Shown piece after piece: positions 34,326 through 46,449 of a DNA stretch of 64,000 nt. The DNA is from Cyrtodaria siliqua (lineage: Eukaryota > Mollusca > Bivalvia > Adapedonta > Hiatellidae): the NCBI GenBank assembly GCA_037043455.1, contig JAWPHD010001227.1, positions 1-64,000 of the forward strand, written 5' to 3'. The stretch's first letter is position 1, and each line of letters begins with the position of its first letter. The notes under the pieces are model-generated. The model ran no database searches. It was given only the letters and a program-made list of their open reading frames with translations, and was not told where the DNA came from. The position numbers and the translations under genes are program-made.

Positions 34326-37300
34326 TCACATGGCTTCCCTTTTCAGTAGTGTCGAATACCCGTTTCATTTTTTTCACGTTTTCTATATCATAAATGGAAT
34401 GCAAACTAGTTTAATATCAGATATATATAAAAGATAATATAATTTGGAATTTTCAATTTTTCTTCATTATTTTATCAATGGTTTAAATATAATTGGTGAA
34501 CTATAATCAACAATTTGGGACAGGGCAAAGCCAGTTTACTTGCACAATTCAATTATTGAAGATGGGCTATGAAAGAGGCTCAATACTGAACTTAGTTTAT
34601 ATTTATTGGAATAACAAAGCCATGGCTTCAGCATAACATAACAAGAAACATCATGTGCATAACAAATGTGCAGTCACGATATTTATAACAATTTGAAAAA
34701 TGGTCATAGCTCCGACCAAGTTTTGAAGTGAATGAAAACTGTACTCAATGAACCTTGGGACCAGATGTTCACAAAGCCAGATATTAAAAGTTAGTTGCTT
34801 TCCTTCAAATGTTCTCGTAAAATAATTACTACACACTGCTGTGACCGCGACATACTGCCACATGCCACATGCCACAAGTGGTGACAGAGGCACCACGAGA
34901 GGCACCGCCATTAAAATGGGAGAAGCAGAGCACAGCAGTGAAAAGTAACAAGTCCTCAAACGGAGGTATGGCTGACGCACTTCACAATCGAAGAGATTTG
35001 TCTCGCCAACAACAACATTCAACATATGACCCAAATATGGTCGACAACATTCAAAAAATGACCCAAATATGGTCAGTTATAACATTAACAGTAACCCAAA
35101 TTGGTTAGCATACAAAATTGCCAAAATACAAATAAATCGATTTTCAACAACAAAATGGGTTATGACCCAAACTGGGTAAAGCACTATACTTAACTTAAAG
35201 GTTTAAAACTGATGAAGGATAAGCAGATAACCTTATATAGAGGTTATACATATATGCCCAAAAAGTGACTGCACATCAACAATAATTTGAATTCATTTTA
35301 TTAAAGCATCGGGCCGTTTTCAAAAACTAAAGGCGAAATTCTGGCATCTGTACTTAAAAGATCCTGCAGTCCTTGTGCGTTTTAAAGGTTGAATGCAAAA
35401 CTATTTTGTCATCATATAAATAAAGATGTTATATCGATTTGATTTAGACTGCCTGAATGCTATTTACAACCTTATTTAAAGCACCTAACTGTCCAACAAC
35501 AGCAAGATTTTACAAGGTATGTACACCGGTTCCAAACCCACCGACGATGAGGTATATATATAACACAAATTTTGAGTATCCAAACACTATAGCCAGATAT
35601 AAACGGCTTATGTCAGCCAGGCTAAACCCTAAAACTGTAGTGTCGAATTAAGTTACCAACTCACAACCCACTCCACGCACATTCAATCACGGGTATTTTA
35701 AGAACCCGTGAATAACAAACACCCTCAACCGGCACATACACCTCACCACCAGACCTGAACATCTGGATAGCTTTGACAACTATTTCTATTCTGTGCCTGC
35801 AAGAACACCTTACTAGGTTTATAAATGCCTGGCCTCCCTTTCTTCGGAGATAGTTATTAAAAGGAGGTTTTAAGGTGTTATATAATTGATGTGATGTGTT
35901 TTATTAAAATTAAAATTTGGATCATGCATAGAACAGTTTTATTTCGAGACACAAACATCCAAATTAAATAGATACCGATGCCATTTCATATGCCTTGTGT
36001 AAAAATGACAGGATAAATAATACACATCGAAGCAATGGAATAGCCATGAAATAAACATATGAAAAACATCTAAATTCTTCCAAGGTCTTGGAAAATGGAA
36101 CGCCACTTGTAAAACCATTGTCAATGTAACAACCAGCTCTGGGGATATATTCCCGAATTCTACACCAAGTATTTGGGATACATTTGACATTCGCAATGTT
36201 TGAAATGTCGCTTTGTGATTTAGGTTCAACTTGTATAACTAAAAAATGGAACTTTACATACAATACCAACACTGGGCCTCTATGACCTGTCCACAACATC
36301 ACGCCCGGCACATCAACTTTTTTGACAGGAACTTTTGAATGGCCCTAAATCAACTTGATAGTGACACAAACTGAAATATAAGGCAAAGTGTTTGAGAGAA
36401 TGAAATAAGACAAAGCTTTAAATAAATGATAGATATCCAAATATAAGAAAGCCGCAACAGCAACCACACCAGTATACAAAAGAACAGCCACTATAATGAA
36501 AACATCACTGTATACACAAACAAATAAATGTGTAAAGTGGATCGCTAGAAAAATAACACTGGACATTTTATAAACCTTCTTATTAGCAGTGGCAGTCATC
36601 AACAGCAGCACGTAAAAATTAGCTGAAATCAACAAAAAAACAAACAACAAAACTGTTGAGGTATACTTATCAGCAGTTTGTTAAGTAAACCTATTGCAGA
36701 AACACTGCAATTACTGTCAACAGCAGCCACTCTTTCATGATCAGCCCTGGAGGGTAAACAATAGCAGCAGAAACTAAAAGCTAAACGACGACGATAACAT
36801 CAATTGGCCAACATAATGGCTTGATTCAACATTTCATTAACAACATGGTGACAAAAAGCGTATTATTTTTATAAATTGTTTTCATAATAGTACTTAAATA
36901 ATATATATGCATTATCAGCAGCAAGTTATCATTGACATCATCCTCATAATGACACCAGAGTTTTATTTACTTAAGTAGTGTTCTCATTTGTATAGCTCTA
37001 TTAAAACAGTGATTAAAGCGACACACGGCAATAATATGTATTTATTTTTATTTTGTTGTTGTTTCTGTTGGTTTTTTTTGTTTTGTTTTGTTGGTGTATC
37101 CAACTTTGCCTCAGAATTTATTAATCCAGTATCATTTGGACTTTGAAGTTGCTTGCATACATGTTTTCTTATTATTATGCCATGTTTAAATATATAACTA
37201 GTGCAATATAATCAACAGTTAGTAATATCACAGACCTAATAACTTCTCAAGTGAATTTAAGTCTGCGGTAATATGCAAAAACAAAATGCCTTTTGTTTTC

Positions 37301-38335
37301 TCTTCTTGAAATTAATAGTATGACTGACCAAACGGAAGTCAGGCAGAAACACTAACGGGACGCCGTCCGTTTTTAACAATTCAAGAATCGCCGTGTGTGC
37401 CTTAAATAAGGTGATAATTTGTGTAAACAGTTGAACATTTAAAGACAACTTTTACAAACCAATTTTTATTTTTATTTTTTATTAACCCAACTGACTTAAA
37501 CCACAGACATATTAATAAACAGATAGGAAACTTCCTATCTTAACCAATGAAGTAACCAAAATATCACGTGGCACCTTAACCTTTCCTTCTATCTCCTCTC
37601 TCAAACATTTACTGATTTTGATGAGAATACATTCAAAAGATTCACAATGAATAGCAAAATGGGATTATAATAATTTATGTTTGTTTTGAAAATAAGAAAT
37701 TGTATAATAAGATGTTTAAAGTTAAAAATGTCATCAATTTTTGCTTTTCTCTTAAAAATCAAGATTTTGATATTGTCAAAGTTTCCGTCAAACTCCTTGT
37801 TTGCTCTAAATGTAAGAGAAAGAACAAAACTGCTATTGAAAAGAAAACTAAACTTGTGATGGGATTTGTCATGAATGAAACTTGTATCTTTAAATCTCTT
37901 CATGATATGTGTGTTTAGAGTTGAGGAAAACATTGTGAAATTTTCGCACTGTGTCACTTGAAATTTAGATAATTTTCGTAGTGTCAAATCTTTTTGTTAT
38001 TAGGTCTGTGCTTAAAGCCATAATAAAGTATAAAACGAGTCCTGTTTTCGTAAGCGCTGCAACCTCTGTTCCTTCAGCCACAACTTGCCATCCGTTAACC
38101 GTATCGCTTGCATATTCCGACTACGACTTGCACATGTACTGCATCTTCTGTAACAATGTGTATCCAATCCACTATCTCAGGCGTCAGTTGCTTAACGATC
38201 TTCTCACGAACTCTGGAGATACCACCAGCTCCTGCTGTCCTATCTATTTTACTGGTAGGTTCAACCAGTTCCTGCGTCCCGAGTCGTCATCGCCCCTCTG
38301 GACTGCTTTACAGCAAGTATGGCTCTGTGACTGTA
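34326..38335. other. mostly unassigned stretch
   Basis: It contains three or four TGACCCAAATATGGTC-like units at 35,025-35,175 and T-rich runs near 37,050. Long but unremarkable frames occur at 36,345-36,650 (-) and 37,601-37,987 (-), hydrophobic and AT-driven. A more GC-rich patch at 37,990-38,340 is open in more than one frame on both strands, so coding is undecided. No RNA gene was recognised. Confidence 0.4.
35457..35651 (+). CDS. possible small or terminal exon, unknown
   Basis: The frame contains NCPTTARFYKVCTPVPNPPT, then TNFEYPNTIARYKRLMSARL, and ends KTVVSN-stop. Composition (Pro/Tyr/Arg, few repeats) is protein-like compared with its surroundings. An ACAACAG acceptor-like site lies inside. 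No family is recognised; coding status is uncertain. Confidence 0.25.
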   Translation: MLFTTLFKAPNCPTTARFYKVCTPVPNPPTMRYIYNTNFEYPNTIARYKRLMSARLNPKTVVSN

Positions 38336-38336
38336 G

Positions 38337-38395
38337 CTTAGGCATACTGTATTTCTGAAATAAATTGCTAAAATAATGAACACCTTGCAGATTAC
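38337..38395 (+). repeat. dispersed 3'-tail-like repeat, copy 1
   Basis: GCTTAGGCAT, TGTATT, CTGAAATAAA and ACACCT occur in the same order and spacing at 39,060-39,120. The CTGAAATAAA motif suggests a shared polyadenylation-like tail. Confidence 0.5.
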
Positions 38396-38461
38396 TTTAA
38401 ATAAAACTTTTTTTATTTTCATATGCATACATCATCTATTTGAAAACTGTCATATTTAATC

Positions 38462-38560
38462 CAGAGTTCAATCCTCGCCTTGGCCATGCAATTTATCCTT
38501 GAGCAAGGGACTTAATCCACGTTGCTTAGTACTGGTTCTACCCACGAAGCTAATTTAAGT
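38462..38560 (+). mobile_element. 5'-truncated SINE fragment
   Basis: GTTCAATCCTCGCC (B-box end), TTGAGCAAGGGACTTAATCC and GCTTAGTACTGGTTCTACCC correspond to the SINE at 28,643-28,847. The head upstream of the B box is missing. Confidence 0.7.
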
Positions 38561-38854
38561 TGCAAGAATGATGTACATGAAACATTTAAAATGAAGTGTT
38601 TTCTTCTCTCTTTTTTTCGTTCTTTTTTTCTCTGCACCAATGCACCCCTGGCACGCCTCCACAGCTCCCGACACGCCAATGACCCCATCAGCATATCTGT
38701 CCGTAATATATACAAGGAGATATTGAGATTGACTTAGCAGAATGCTGGTTGGAATGCTTCAATGCGCAATTCCCCTAAGCAGTACGGAGCAGTCGACTGC
38801 TCCGTGAGTTTATGCCCGCATCATGACAGTGATGTGATTATAAACTGATCTCCG

Positions 38855-38965
38855 AATGACCTTCACCTAAATTATTCGATCAACACTTGTTGATCTATTA
38901 ATGAATATAACCACTAAAAGGTTATTGGTAAATAAACGGTATTCTCCCTTCTACAAAGATGATGA
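38855..38965 (+). repeat. dispersed repeat, copy 1
   Basis: GACCTTCACCTnnATTATT and AAGGTTATTGGTAAATAAA are shared in order with 41,940-42,065. Type unknown. Confidence 0.5.
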
Positions 38966-39059
38966 GTTATTGTCTTGATGATATAGATCTAGCTCAGCCG
39001 TCAACTCCAGCGCTGTGCCTTAGATGGTCCTTTACTCGTCTTCGACGGTCTTGCCGATC

Positions 39060-39120
39060 GTCGCTTAGGCATCTTGTATTACTGAAATAAACCGCTTAAA
39101 TATAAACACCTGTCATTTAC
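39060..39120 (+). repeat. dispersed 3'-tail-like repeat, copy 2
   Basis: Second copy of the tail at 38,337-38,395 (GCTTAGGCATCTTGTATT, CTGAAATAAA). Confidence 0.5.
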
Positions 39121-39632
39121 ATTCCAAACGCCAAGATGTCAACACATAGCATTTATATTATTACCGGTAGATATTACTATAATTATTATAAACAGTGTTA
39201 AGCAAATTGCATTTGTCTTATTACTAATGGTTGGTTAGAATCAATATCACGTTAATAATATCGTAAACGTACTATGGCATGAGAAAAAAACAATGAAAAC
39301 TTTTCATTTAATTACACTGAACTGGTTTTATAAATCGAGACTCAAATGCATGAAATGGACACTTCAATATTGCTGGGAGTCCCTTTAAAATATTGCAAAC
39401 AAATTAATAACAAAGGCATGTACATTTCCTGCTTAATCTAGTAAAAACAAATACTTACATATTCAAACCTCTCTTTAACCACTTAAATAAACTTCTCTTG
39501 TTGTCTGTCAGTCGACAAAATAAGATGTAACTCATAAATTTGACAAAGGAACCCTTTCACTCAATGCAAATGGAGTAATAACGAACAAGGGAGATAACTT
39601 CTATATGAATAGCATACCTGACAATATGTATA

Positions 39633-40103
39633 TGGTGTCAAACTGGTGAAAATCAGCCCATTGAACACAATGCAATATAGCCTATATTTGGAGATCAGTC
39701 ACAAGTTCCACAACATTCGTTCGCTTAAATACACTTTTATTCTGTGTATTAAACACATTTGGCTAGCAAACAGTCCCATATCTGGAATAAAACACTGATT
39801 CAGTTTTTCAACATTCCGCGTCATTCATTCACACTATGCGTATTTTGAAATAAACATCTGTCAAATCCACATCTCTACCTAACCTCTGTGCTCATACTCT
39901 CCAAAGAAATAATCCTGACAAACACAGTAAAATACTTACTATTCATGACAACAGACATACTACTTTAACCTCAGGTTAGATTTAACAATGAAATAGGAAC
40001 TAATCTTGGGGAAAACACATGCAGACTAGAAACTTTGGATTCTTTCAAGGAACTATTTCAGCACCCTACGACCCGGAAGTATTTGCTGACTGGTCTGACA
40101 CCT
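39633..40103 (+). repeat. direct duplication of about 465 bp, copy 1
   Basis: Nearly identical to 41,321-41,783, for example CTATATTTGGAGATCAGTCA, TTCTGTGTATTAAACACATT and GGCTAGCAAAC. The match ends after GACTGGTCTGACACC in both copies. The copies are about 1.68 kb apart in the same orientation. Confidence 0.9.
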
Positions 40104-41320
40104 AAATGAGTCGCGACATTTGTCAAAAATAGTTATCGAATACATCTAACTGACCAATAAGGTTGACCGAATGGGAAATCAGATGCTTTTGAAAGGACCT
40201 ATTATCTTTTCGGCTCAATTCCTGCATGTAAAGTACCATTCGGCTAATAGAAATCAAGGATTTTAAGACGTGTTACACAAAACTAGAAAAAATGCCAAAA
40301 TAAATTAACCGTTTGGTATATTTTCATCAAGTAAAGTTTTCAAACATTGCCTTCTATATACCAAACTAAAATATACACATCATTTGAGGTGTAGATATCA
40401 AAATCACTCATGCATGAAATTTCTTCATTTTTCCTGGAGAAACAGACATTCTGTTAAATTCCAACAATTTTGAGGCACACAATAGACCATAAGGCTGCTT
40501 TGGAGCACATTTACATGCACAATGTCCAATAAAATATACAGTTTGGCTATAAAATGCCAGAAAAAAAGAGACAAAATTGAAGTAATGACTCAAAAGCTAA
40601 GCCTACCCCATATGCCTGTATCAGTTTTAAAGGCAACTAATACATTCAAGTCTTTGGCAACAGCAAGACAAACTGAATCACACACCTGAATAGTATATAT
40701 TTCAGTGGATTATACCATTATCTATAACAAAATACCAAATTAATGTGTTAATTTACAAGTGTATGCCATTGCATATTGATTTCATCTGAATTAATGAAAA
40801 GAAATTGGTGGGATTTACACCATGTTTAGCAAAAAACTAAAATAATGCTGAATTCCACCAATCTCTGTTTATTTCAGTTTCAGATTGTAAAACCCATCAT
40901 CGCGTACAGAATTTACAGGTTCTCAGGCTTTCGATACAAAGTAAGACTCCTCCTAGAGTCGCGTCATGTCAAAATGTCAGTACCGATACATTTTCAGATT
41001 TTAGCCTCATAGGGTACCTTAAAATATAAATTGCCATTTATTGTAGGAATTGTGACAGATCTATTACCTTTTGCCACTAATCCACTTAAAGACACTTGAG
41101 AGCCTACTTAAAGTGCTTTAGGGCCACTCCAAATCACTAGGACCCCCAAATTCCACCCTAAAACACACACATTCTATTTCAATTGCAAAAAAAACATGTT
41201 CTGTAGTAAAATTCAAAAATTTAACATCAGCTTTTTTTTCTCACTCAGTTGCAAGCTTTCACAGGAAAAATCAACTGGATTTGGCCATTAATAATAAAAA
41301 TGCATTTTGTCCATCTAGGT
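40104..41320. other. unassigned spacer between duplicated blocks
   Basis: AT-rich, with no convincing coding frame. Nothing was recognised apart from T- and A-rich runs. Confidence 0.4.
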
Positions 41321-41783
41321 GTCAGACCGGTGAAAATCAGCCCATCGAACACAATGCAATATAGGCTATATTTGGAGATCAGTCACAATTTCCACAACAT
41401 TCGTTCGCTTAAATACACTTTTATTCTGTGTATTAAACACATTTGGCTAGCAAACGGTCCCATATCTGGAATAAAACACCGATTCAGTTTTTCAACATTC
41501 CGCGTCATTCATATGCGTATTTTGAAATAAAGATCTGTCAAAACCACATCTCTACCTAACCTCTGTGCTCATAATACTCTCCAAAGAAATAATCCTGACA
41601 AACACAGTAAAATACTTACTATTCATGACAAAAGACATACTACTTTAACCTCAGGTTAGATTTAACAATGAAATAGAAACTTATCTTGGTAAAAACACAT
41701 GCAAACTAGAAACTTTGGATTCTTTCAAGGAACTATTTCAGCACCCTACGACCCGGAAGTATTTCCTGACTGGTCTGACACCA
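41321..41783 (+). repeat. direct duplication of about 465 bp, copy 2
   Basis: Second copy of 39,633-40,103. A 73-codon frame runs from here into unique sequence (41,699-41,920), but the first copy breaks at the equivalent place, so it is not taken as a gene. Confidence 0.9.
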
Positions 41784-41939
41784 TATACCCAAAGAGGATG
41801 AATGGTAGACAACTGAATAGAACTACCACAGCCTGGTTTGTTTCCCTTGTTGTTAACAACCAAACTGAATACTCTGTCTTCACGGTCGTATTATACATCA
41901 ACCAACGAGATGTTGGCTGAACAAAGACGCGAGACTGTT

Positions 41940-42065
41940 ACAGGTGACCTTCACCTTGATTATTGAGTGACTGACTAGTCAACATACTTACCGACAGTTG
42001 TTCGTAGATTGTAAATAATGGCAAGGTTATTGGTAAATAAATATAAAATATACCCCATTATACAA
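41940..42065 (+). repeat. dispersed repeat, copy 2
   Basis: Partner of 38,855-38,965: GTGACCTTCACCTTGATTAT and AAGGTTATTGGTAAATAAA. Confidence 0.5.
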
Positions 42066-42477
42066 AGTTAAGGATTTAATGGTGTCATAGTTCCGCTCCA
42101 AACTCCGCCCTGTTCACGATTTCGCCATGACGTGTTGATTTTCCCACGATCACCAGACCTTGACACAAAGAACATAATTAATAATATAAACTATAATAAT
42201 ATAAACTATAAACCAATGTGTTGAAAATATAAACGGGGTTAAAAACTTGACAGATCTGCAATAAAGAACTGCCGCCATTGATTTTAGTGAACATGTTCAT
42301 AATTGAGTGAATAAATCTCTATTAAATAAAAAAACACCGAACATTTACTACAGCACATTTACGATCAATAATATCCGAAAATTAGCCATCTCAATTACTA
42401 CGTAATTATTTTTCATAAATGAACACGACACATGCTAAAGTTTACAATTTACATCTGATACCACCTGCAGAAAATGG

Positions 42478-42690
42478 CCTCAACTTCAACTTCAACTTCT
42501 TTATTTCACTTAGGTTCACATATATGAACAGCATAAGCAACATGTTACAAAATACATTTACATATGAATGGCGACAAGTCATCACATTGGAAAAACAAAA
42601 ACATGTATACATCAGAAAACGACTATATATATATATATATACAAACTATCTAGCAATGAAGTGGGTAGATGTCTATTCAATGTATAAGTA
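42478..42690 (-). mobile_element. LINE-type 3' tail, copy 2
   Basis: Homologous to 12,780-12,960. On the minus strand it ends AATAAAGAAGTTGAAGTTGA. An (AT)n run lies inside at 42,625-42,640. Confidence 0.6.
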
Positions 42691-43214
42691 TACTACTTAC
42701 ACATTGCAGCATTGCAAAATAAAAAGAAATAATAATTGGTGTAGCGTACGATTTACACACTCATTAATAAACCAAAAACAGGGCAGCCAAACACACAATA
42801 AGCAGGGTTGCCAAAATTGTTTATGAAAATTATCAATCCCACTTAAATAAAAGGTTTTATGTCGATGAACGACAAATCCCAATGTTTTTATAAAAGCAAT
42901 GTTGAAAAAAAACAACGTAATGACGTAATTTTAAAAAATCAAGATTGTCATGTTTTTCTCCAATTTATGTATACCTAATAGAACTATAATTTTTGTTTTA
43001 TGAAATTAATATACGACATGATTGAATTAAGCGAGACAAGTGTTAGTATAGTAACTGTTGTGAAACATGGAATATAATTATTTAGTCTGGGATCTGAGAT
43101 TACATGTTTACCAATAGTTTCTTTCTTATTTAAACTTTAAGTAAGCTTTTTTTCGTATAAAACATGTGATATGTTGTCAATATGGATGCATTAGACAAAT
43201 GAGATATAGGGTCC

Positions 43215-43860
43215 TATAGAAACCACATCGTCCAAACGCAATGGCATCGTAGGTCCGCACTGTATTACAAACAAGGAGCAATATTTAATTAATTATACAA
43301 TGAAAAAGACAAAATACAACAGAAAGGGTGGTAAAGACAGGAACGGTCAGTAGGCAATAAAACCTGTAGGTTAGCTTGAATCGATTTTATGTGTACACAA
43401 TCCTCGCTAATATCCTGTCATCAGCGCCCAAATAGACAAGACATTGTAAACAAACCTACATCTAAAGGAAATTTCTAACAATAAAGTCCACATCCAGAGA
43501 AACTAACAAAATAAACACTAAGATGTTGTTGTAAAGCTATATAAAATACAAAATAAGAACCATCTCAGGATGTATCCAGAATTGTACTGAACAACCACAG
43601 CAGTGGCAGCCAAAGAGAAAATCAATCAATGGTACGACCAGTAAACCCGAGGGACGAAAGCTCATGCACCTACCTCCGTTGGTCGGGGTTTCAGTAGGTG
43701 CAATCATAGAGTCCCAAGAGGTTGTCCAGTCATCGCACAAGGGTAAAGTGAGGCGAAGTGGCTGACTGTAGAGGGGTCAATCGCAGTGCGTTGTAATACT
43801 AAAGGATCATACCCTTTTCTGACGAACTTCCTGATTAATTAAAAAGTATAAGAGTCCATA
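43215..43860 (-). mobile_element. Penelope-like element, 3' end (family X)
   Basis: The minus strand begins with the C-terminal RT-protein tail FVRKGYDPLVLQRTA, then ASLYPCAMTG and a stop, followed by a 3' UTR. The UTR shares TAACAATAAAGTCCACATCC and GCAATGGCATCGTAGGTCCG with 49,720-50,260 (same strand) and, reversed, with 57,400-57,785. No GIY-YIG-like endonuclease segment was seen after the RT part. Confidence 0.75.
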
Positions 43861-43879
43861 GTTACATGCACGAAGGTAA

Positions 43880-44270
43880 CGAGTTATCTTCCCCGCTTTC
43901 TATAGTATGACCAAATGTGTTACTTCTACATCACCCATGTTTGACATCGTGTTTAGACAAATTGTTGGTATCCCTGTGGGTACGAACTGTGCACCACTTG
44001 TCACAGATTTGTTTTTATATTGCTATGAAAGAGATTTCATGTTGAGTCTTTCACCATATACCCAGGAAGATGTTATTGAGGCCTTTAATAACACCTCTCG
44101 GTATCTGGATGACATATTAAACATTGACAACCCTTTCTTTTCTACTATGGTTAATAATATACTTCCTAAAGAACTTCAACTTAACAAAGCTAATGTTTCT
44201 GATATTAACGCTTTTTTCCTTGATTTACATCCCTCCATTGAACATGGTGAAATAATTAGCAAAATATATG
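43880..44270 (+). pseudogene. Penelope-like reverse transcriptase fragment
   Basis: The frame 43,907-44,275 reads RQIVGIPVGTNCAPLVTDLF, then LYCYERDFML, SRYLDDILNIDN, and later HGEIISKIY. GIPxGTNCAPL is the RT motif B region and YLDD the catalytic motif C. Motif A is missing and the frame dies just after ISKIY. It stands head-to-head with the minus-strand 3' end at 43,215-43,860, as if two truncated copies met. Confidence 0.8.
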
Positions 44271-44275
44271 TATAA

Positions 44276-45920
44276 AACAGATATACACGAAATACAATTT
44301 ATCCTAATAAAATATTATAGCAAACCTATTACGGATGACATTCCGAAAGTATATTTTATCTCTCTAACCATACCACTTATAAGGTCCATCATCAGGCAGT
44401 CGTCATTTCTTTCACCTTCGTTCGAGGCACGTGTAAGTCCATCCAAAAAGCATTCATCAGACTCTCCAACATTTCTTGTGTATCGGATGTCCCAGTCGAA
44501 TGATGCAATTTACAGTTTCTGTACCTTATCTTTTCAGAATAATTCGACTTTTGACGGGCGTACTATGTACCGTTTGCGGTGTTCTTGTCTTCTGTATTAA
44601 TAAATAAATACAACTTCATATCAAATTAATTTTTTTAGATCATGCATGCAGACCGAAGGTACAATCAGAGCTGAACAAACGACAGTTCCAGAGTACAAGG
44701 TCAGTGTAATCTTGATATATTTGTATTGCAACGTGACACTAAGTTATAATATGTATAGAGTTGTGATTGATACAGTGCTAGTTTTACCACCAACGTGTCC
44801 TCTTACAGACGTTATATGGATAATTGGTTTGCTTGACAGCTCAACAAGTACTTGGCGAAATTTCCGTATAAAGTTTGTCAAAATACACTTTGGTAGTAGC
44901 CGAATACGTGTAGTGTATTTTACTGTATTTGACCTACAGCAGATAAATATTATGTTTAAATGCATATTAAGGAAATTAAACATACATTTATTTGAGCTAT
45001 TTCCGTGCAAAATATTGCCGATGCCACAAACTAGTAAATCATACATAGTCGAATTGCACCTCATTATAATATAAGTAAAACAAATAGGTGTTGTATATGG
45101 ACTTTGCTATATTGTGTATTGGCAAGTCATTTATAAATAACACAATAAAAAGCCCGATGCCCTAAATACGTCTTTATCGTTTGTCCTCCAAGATTTTACA
45201 TTGACGGTGGAAGGAAACAGCCAAAATCTATCTGAACTGCTAACCATTATCACAGCGGGACAATTATATGAATTCTAAATGTATCCTGCAACCTGTTTTC
45301 ATCAAAGTTTCTTTCAAATAAATTGTTATTTATTTGTGTTAATTTATCTAACGGGGTTATTTATAACAAAATCAATTTACAGCAAAACCAAAAGCTTCGC
45401 AAGAAAAACATTTAAAAAACATCAGTTTCAATAGTGCAGATATAATTCTTTCATAGCCACAAGGCTGTCTAAAAACATTCACATTAAATGGTGTATTTGT
45501 AAAATCAATCATAGTGAAAGAGACAACGCTTTGGATTCTAGAAATGTCATTCGTTGTGAGTGGTCACATGGGGACCTCCTATATTTTTATGAATGGTAAG
45601 TAGACTGCATAGAAGGCAGCAGTCAGTTTGGAAGAAGTAGTTAAAATTCCAACATATTATCAAGATCACATAAGTATTTATCGCAAACTTTGTTAATTTC
45701 TGCACTTTTGTTATGATATGGCGCCATGACACGACGTCACGAGTTATGTAGTGCCATTGACGGGACTTAGGGTGCATACTTATCAATGACCACATTTGTA
45801 GAAGCATAAGTGCTCGATGCAATGAATCAGTTATTAAGTTTCAACCGAACCCCGACGGAAATGTGTAAACGTGTACTGACACCGTACATTTCCAAAAATA
45901 TGCATAGTGGTCCATAACTA
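44276..45920. other. unassigned stretch upstream of the GBP gene
   Basis: Frames of 90-140 codons occur on both strands (44,268-44,600, 44,646-45,074, 44,744-45,064) but overlap each other and match no family. A GTCAGT donor-like site follows ACAAG at 44,699, so a 5' exon of the GBP gene could lie here. The first GBP exon was not identified. Confidence 0.35.
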
Positions 45921-45924
45921 AAAG

Positions 45925-46025
45925 TATAACTTTGAATATTGAGTTCTGCTCATTCAAACCGAGACTGCAATTTTCGTATGTGTCGTGTTCGGCCGTTTCC
46001 AAAGGTCCACTCTCATACTCTTTTA
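45925..46025 (+). mobile_element. HP1 dispersed repeat, copy d (internally deleted)
   Basis: It goes from GAATATTGAGTTCTGCTCA directly to TTCAAACCGAGACTGCAA, so the first hairpin and half of the second are gone. It ends with GTCGTGTTCGGCCGTTTCCA. It lies about 180 bp upstream of the first recognised GBP exon. Confidence 0.65.
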
Positions 46026-46200
46026 TAATAGCAAACATGCATCACCATTTTAAGATAAATGTATGACATAAATAACCGCAATTCAATGACAAAGAGGCAA
46101 TTTGTTGAGTTGATGCAATTTGTTATGTTATAGTATTGTGCAAAGGAACCGTTACTATATATAAAGCATTAACCAATATGTTGTTTTACAAAATACGCAG

Positions 46201-46449
46201 GCTCTAGAAAACATTTTTTGTCTGTATTAAGGGTACGATACCATGGTGCAGCTGTACCTGATACGGCTGACATATTTGATGTGCCAGTCTGTTTGATCGG
46301 AACAAATGCGCAAGGAAAGCTTCATATAGTCCAAGATGTTGTAGATCAAATCAGACACATCGACAAACATATGGTAATTGTTGCAATAGCCGGAAAATAC
46401 AGAACTGGAAAGTCATATCTGATGAACAGATTATTTGGCAAAAACAATG
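46201..46449 (+). CDS. GBP exon with P-loop
   Basis: It follows a TACGCAG acceptor; two bases complete a split codon, then the frame reads SRKHFLSV and later PVCLIGTNAQGKLHIVQDVV. IVAIAGKYRTGKSYLMNRLF is the G1 region. The donor is AATG|GTAAGA (phase 1). There is no in-frame ATG before PVCLIG, so the start lies in an upstream exon. Confidence 0.88.

Noticed and set aside
36345..36650. Hydrophobic 101-codon minus-strand frame that looks like a multi-pass membrane protein
   Set aside because: Composition follows from T-rich DNA on that strand. No charged loops or family pattern; overlapping frames are equally open.
37601..37987. 128-codon minus-strand frame and overlapping plus-strand frames containing CSKCKRKNK
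   Set aside because: Both strands are open in an AT-rich stretch, and the amino-acid make-up is dominated by F, N, I and K. There is no conserved domain.
37981..38358. 125-codon plus-strand frame in a GC-richer patch
   Set aside because: A second plus frame and a minus frame (VREKIVKQLTPEIVDWIHIV) are open over the same bases, so none can be preferred. No family was recognised.
41699..41920. 73-codon plus-strand frame
   Set aside because: It begins inside the duplicated block, and the equivalent frame in the first copy (40,018 onward) stops early. It looks accidental.
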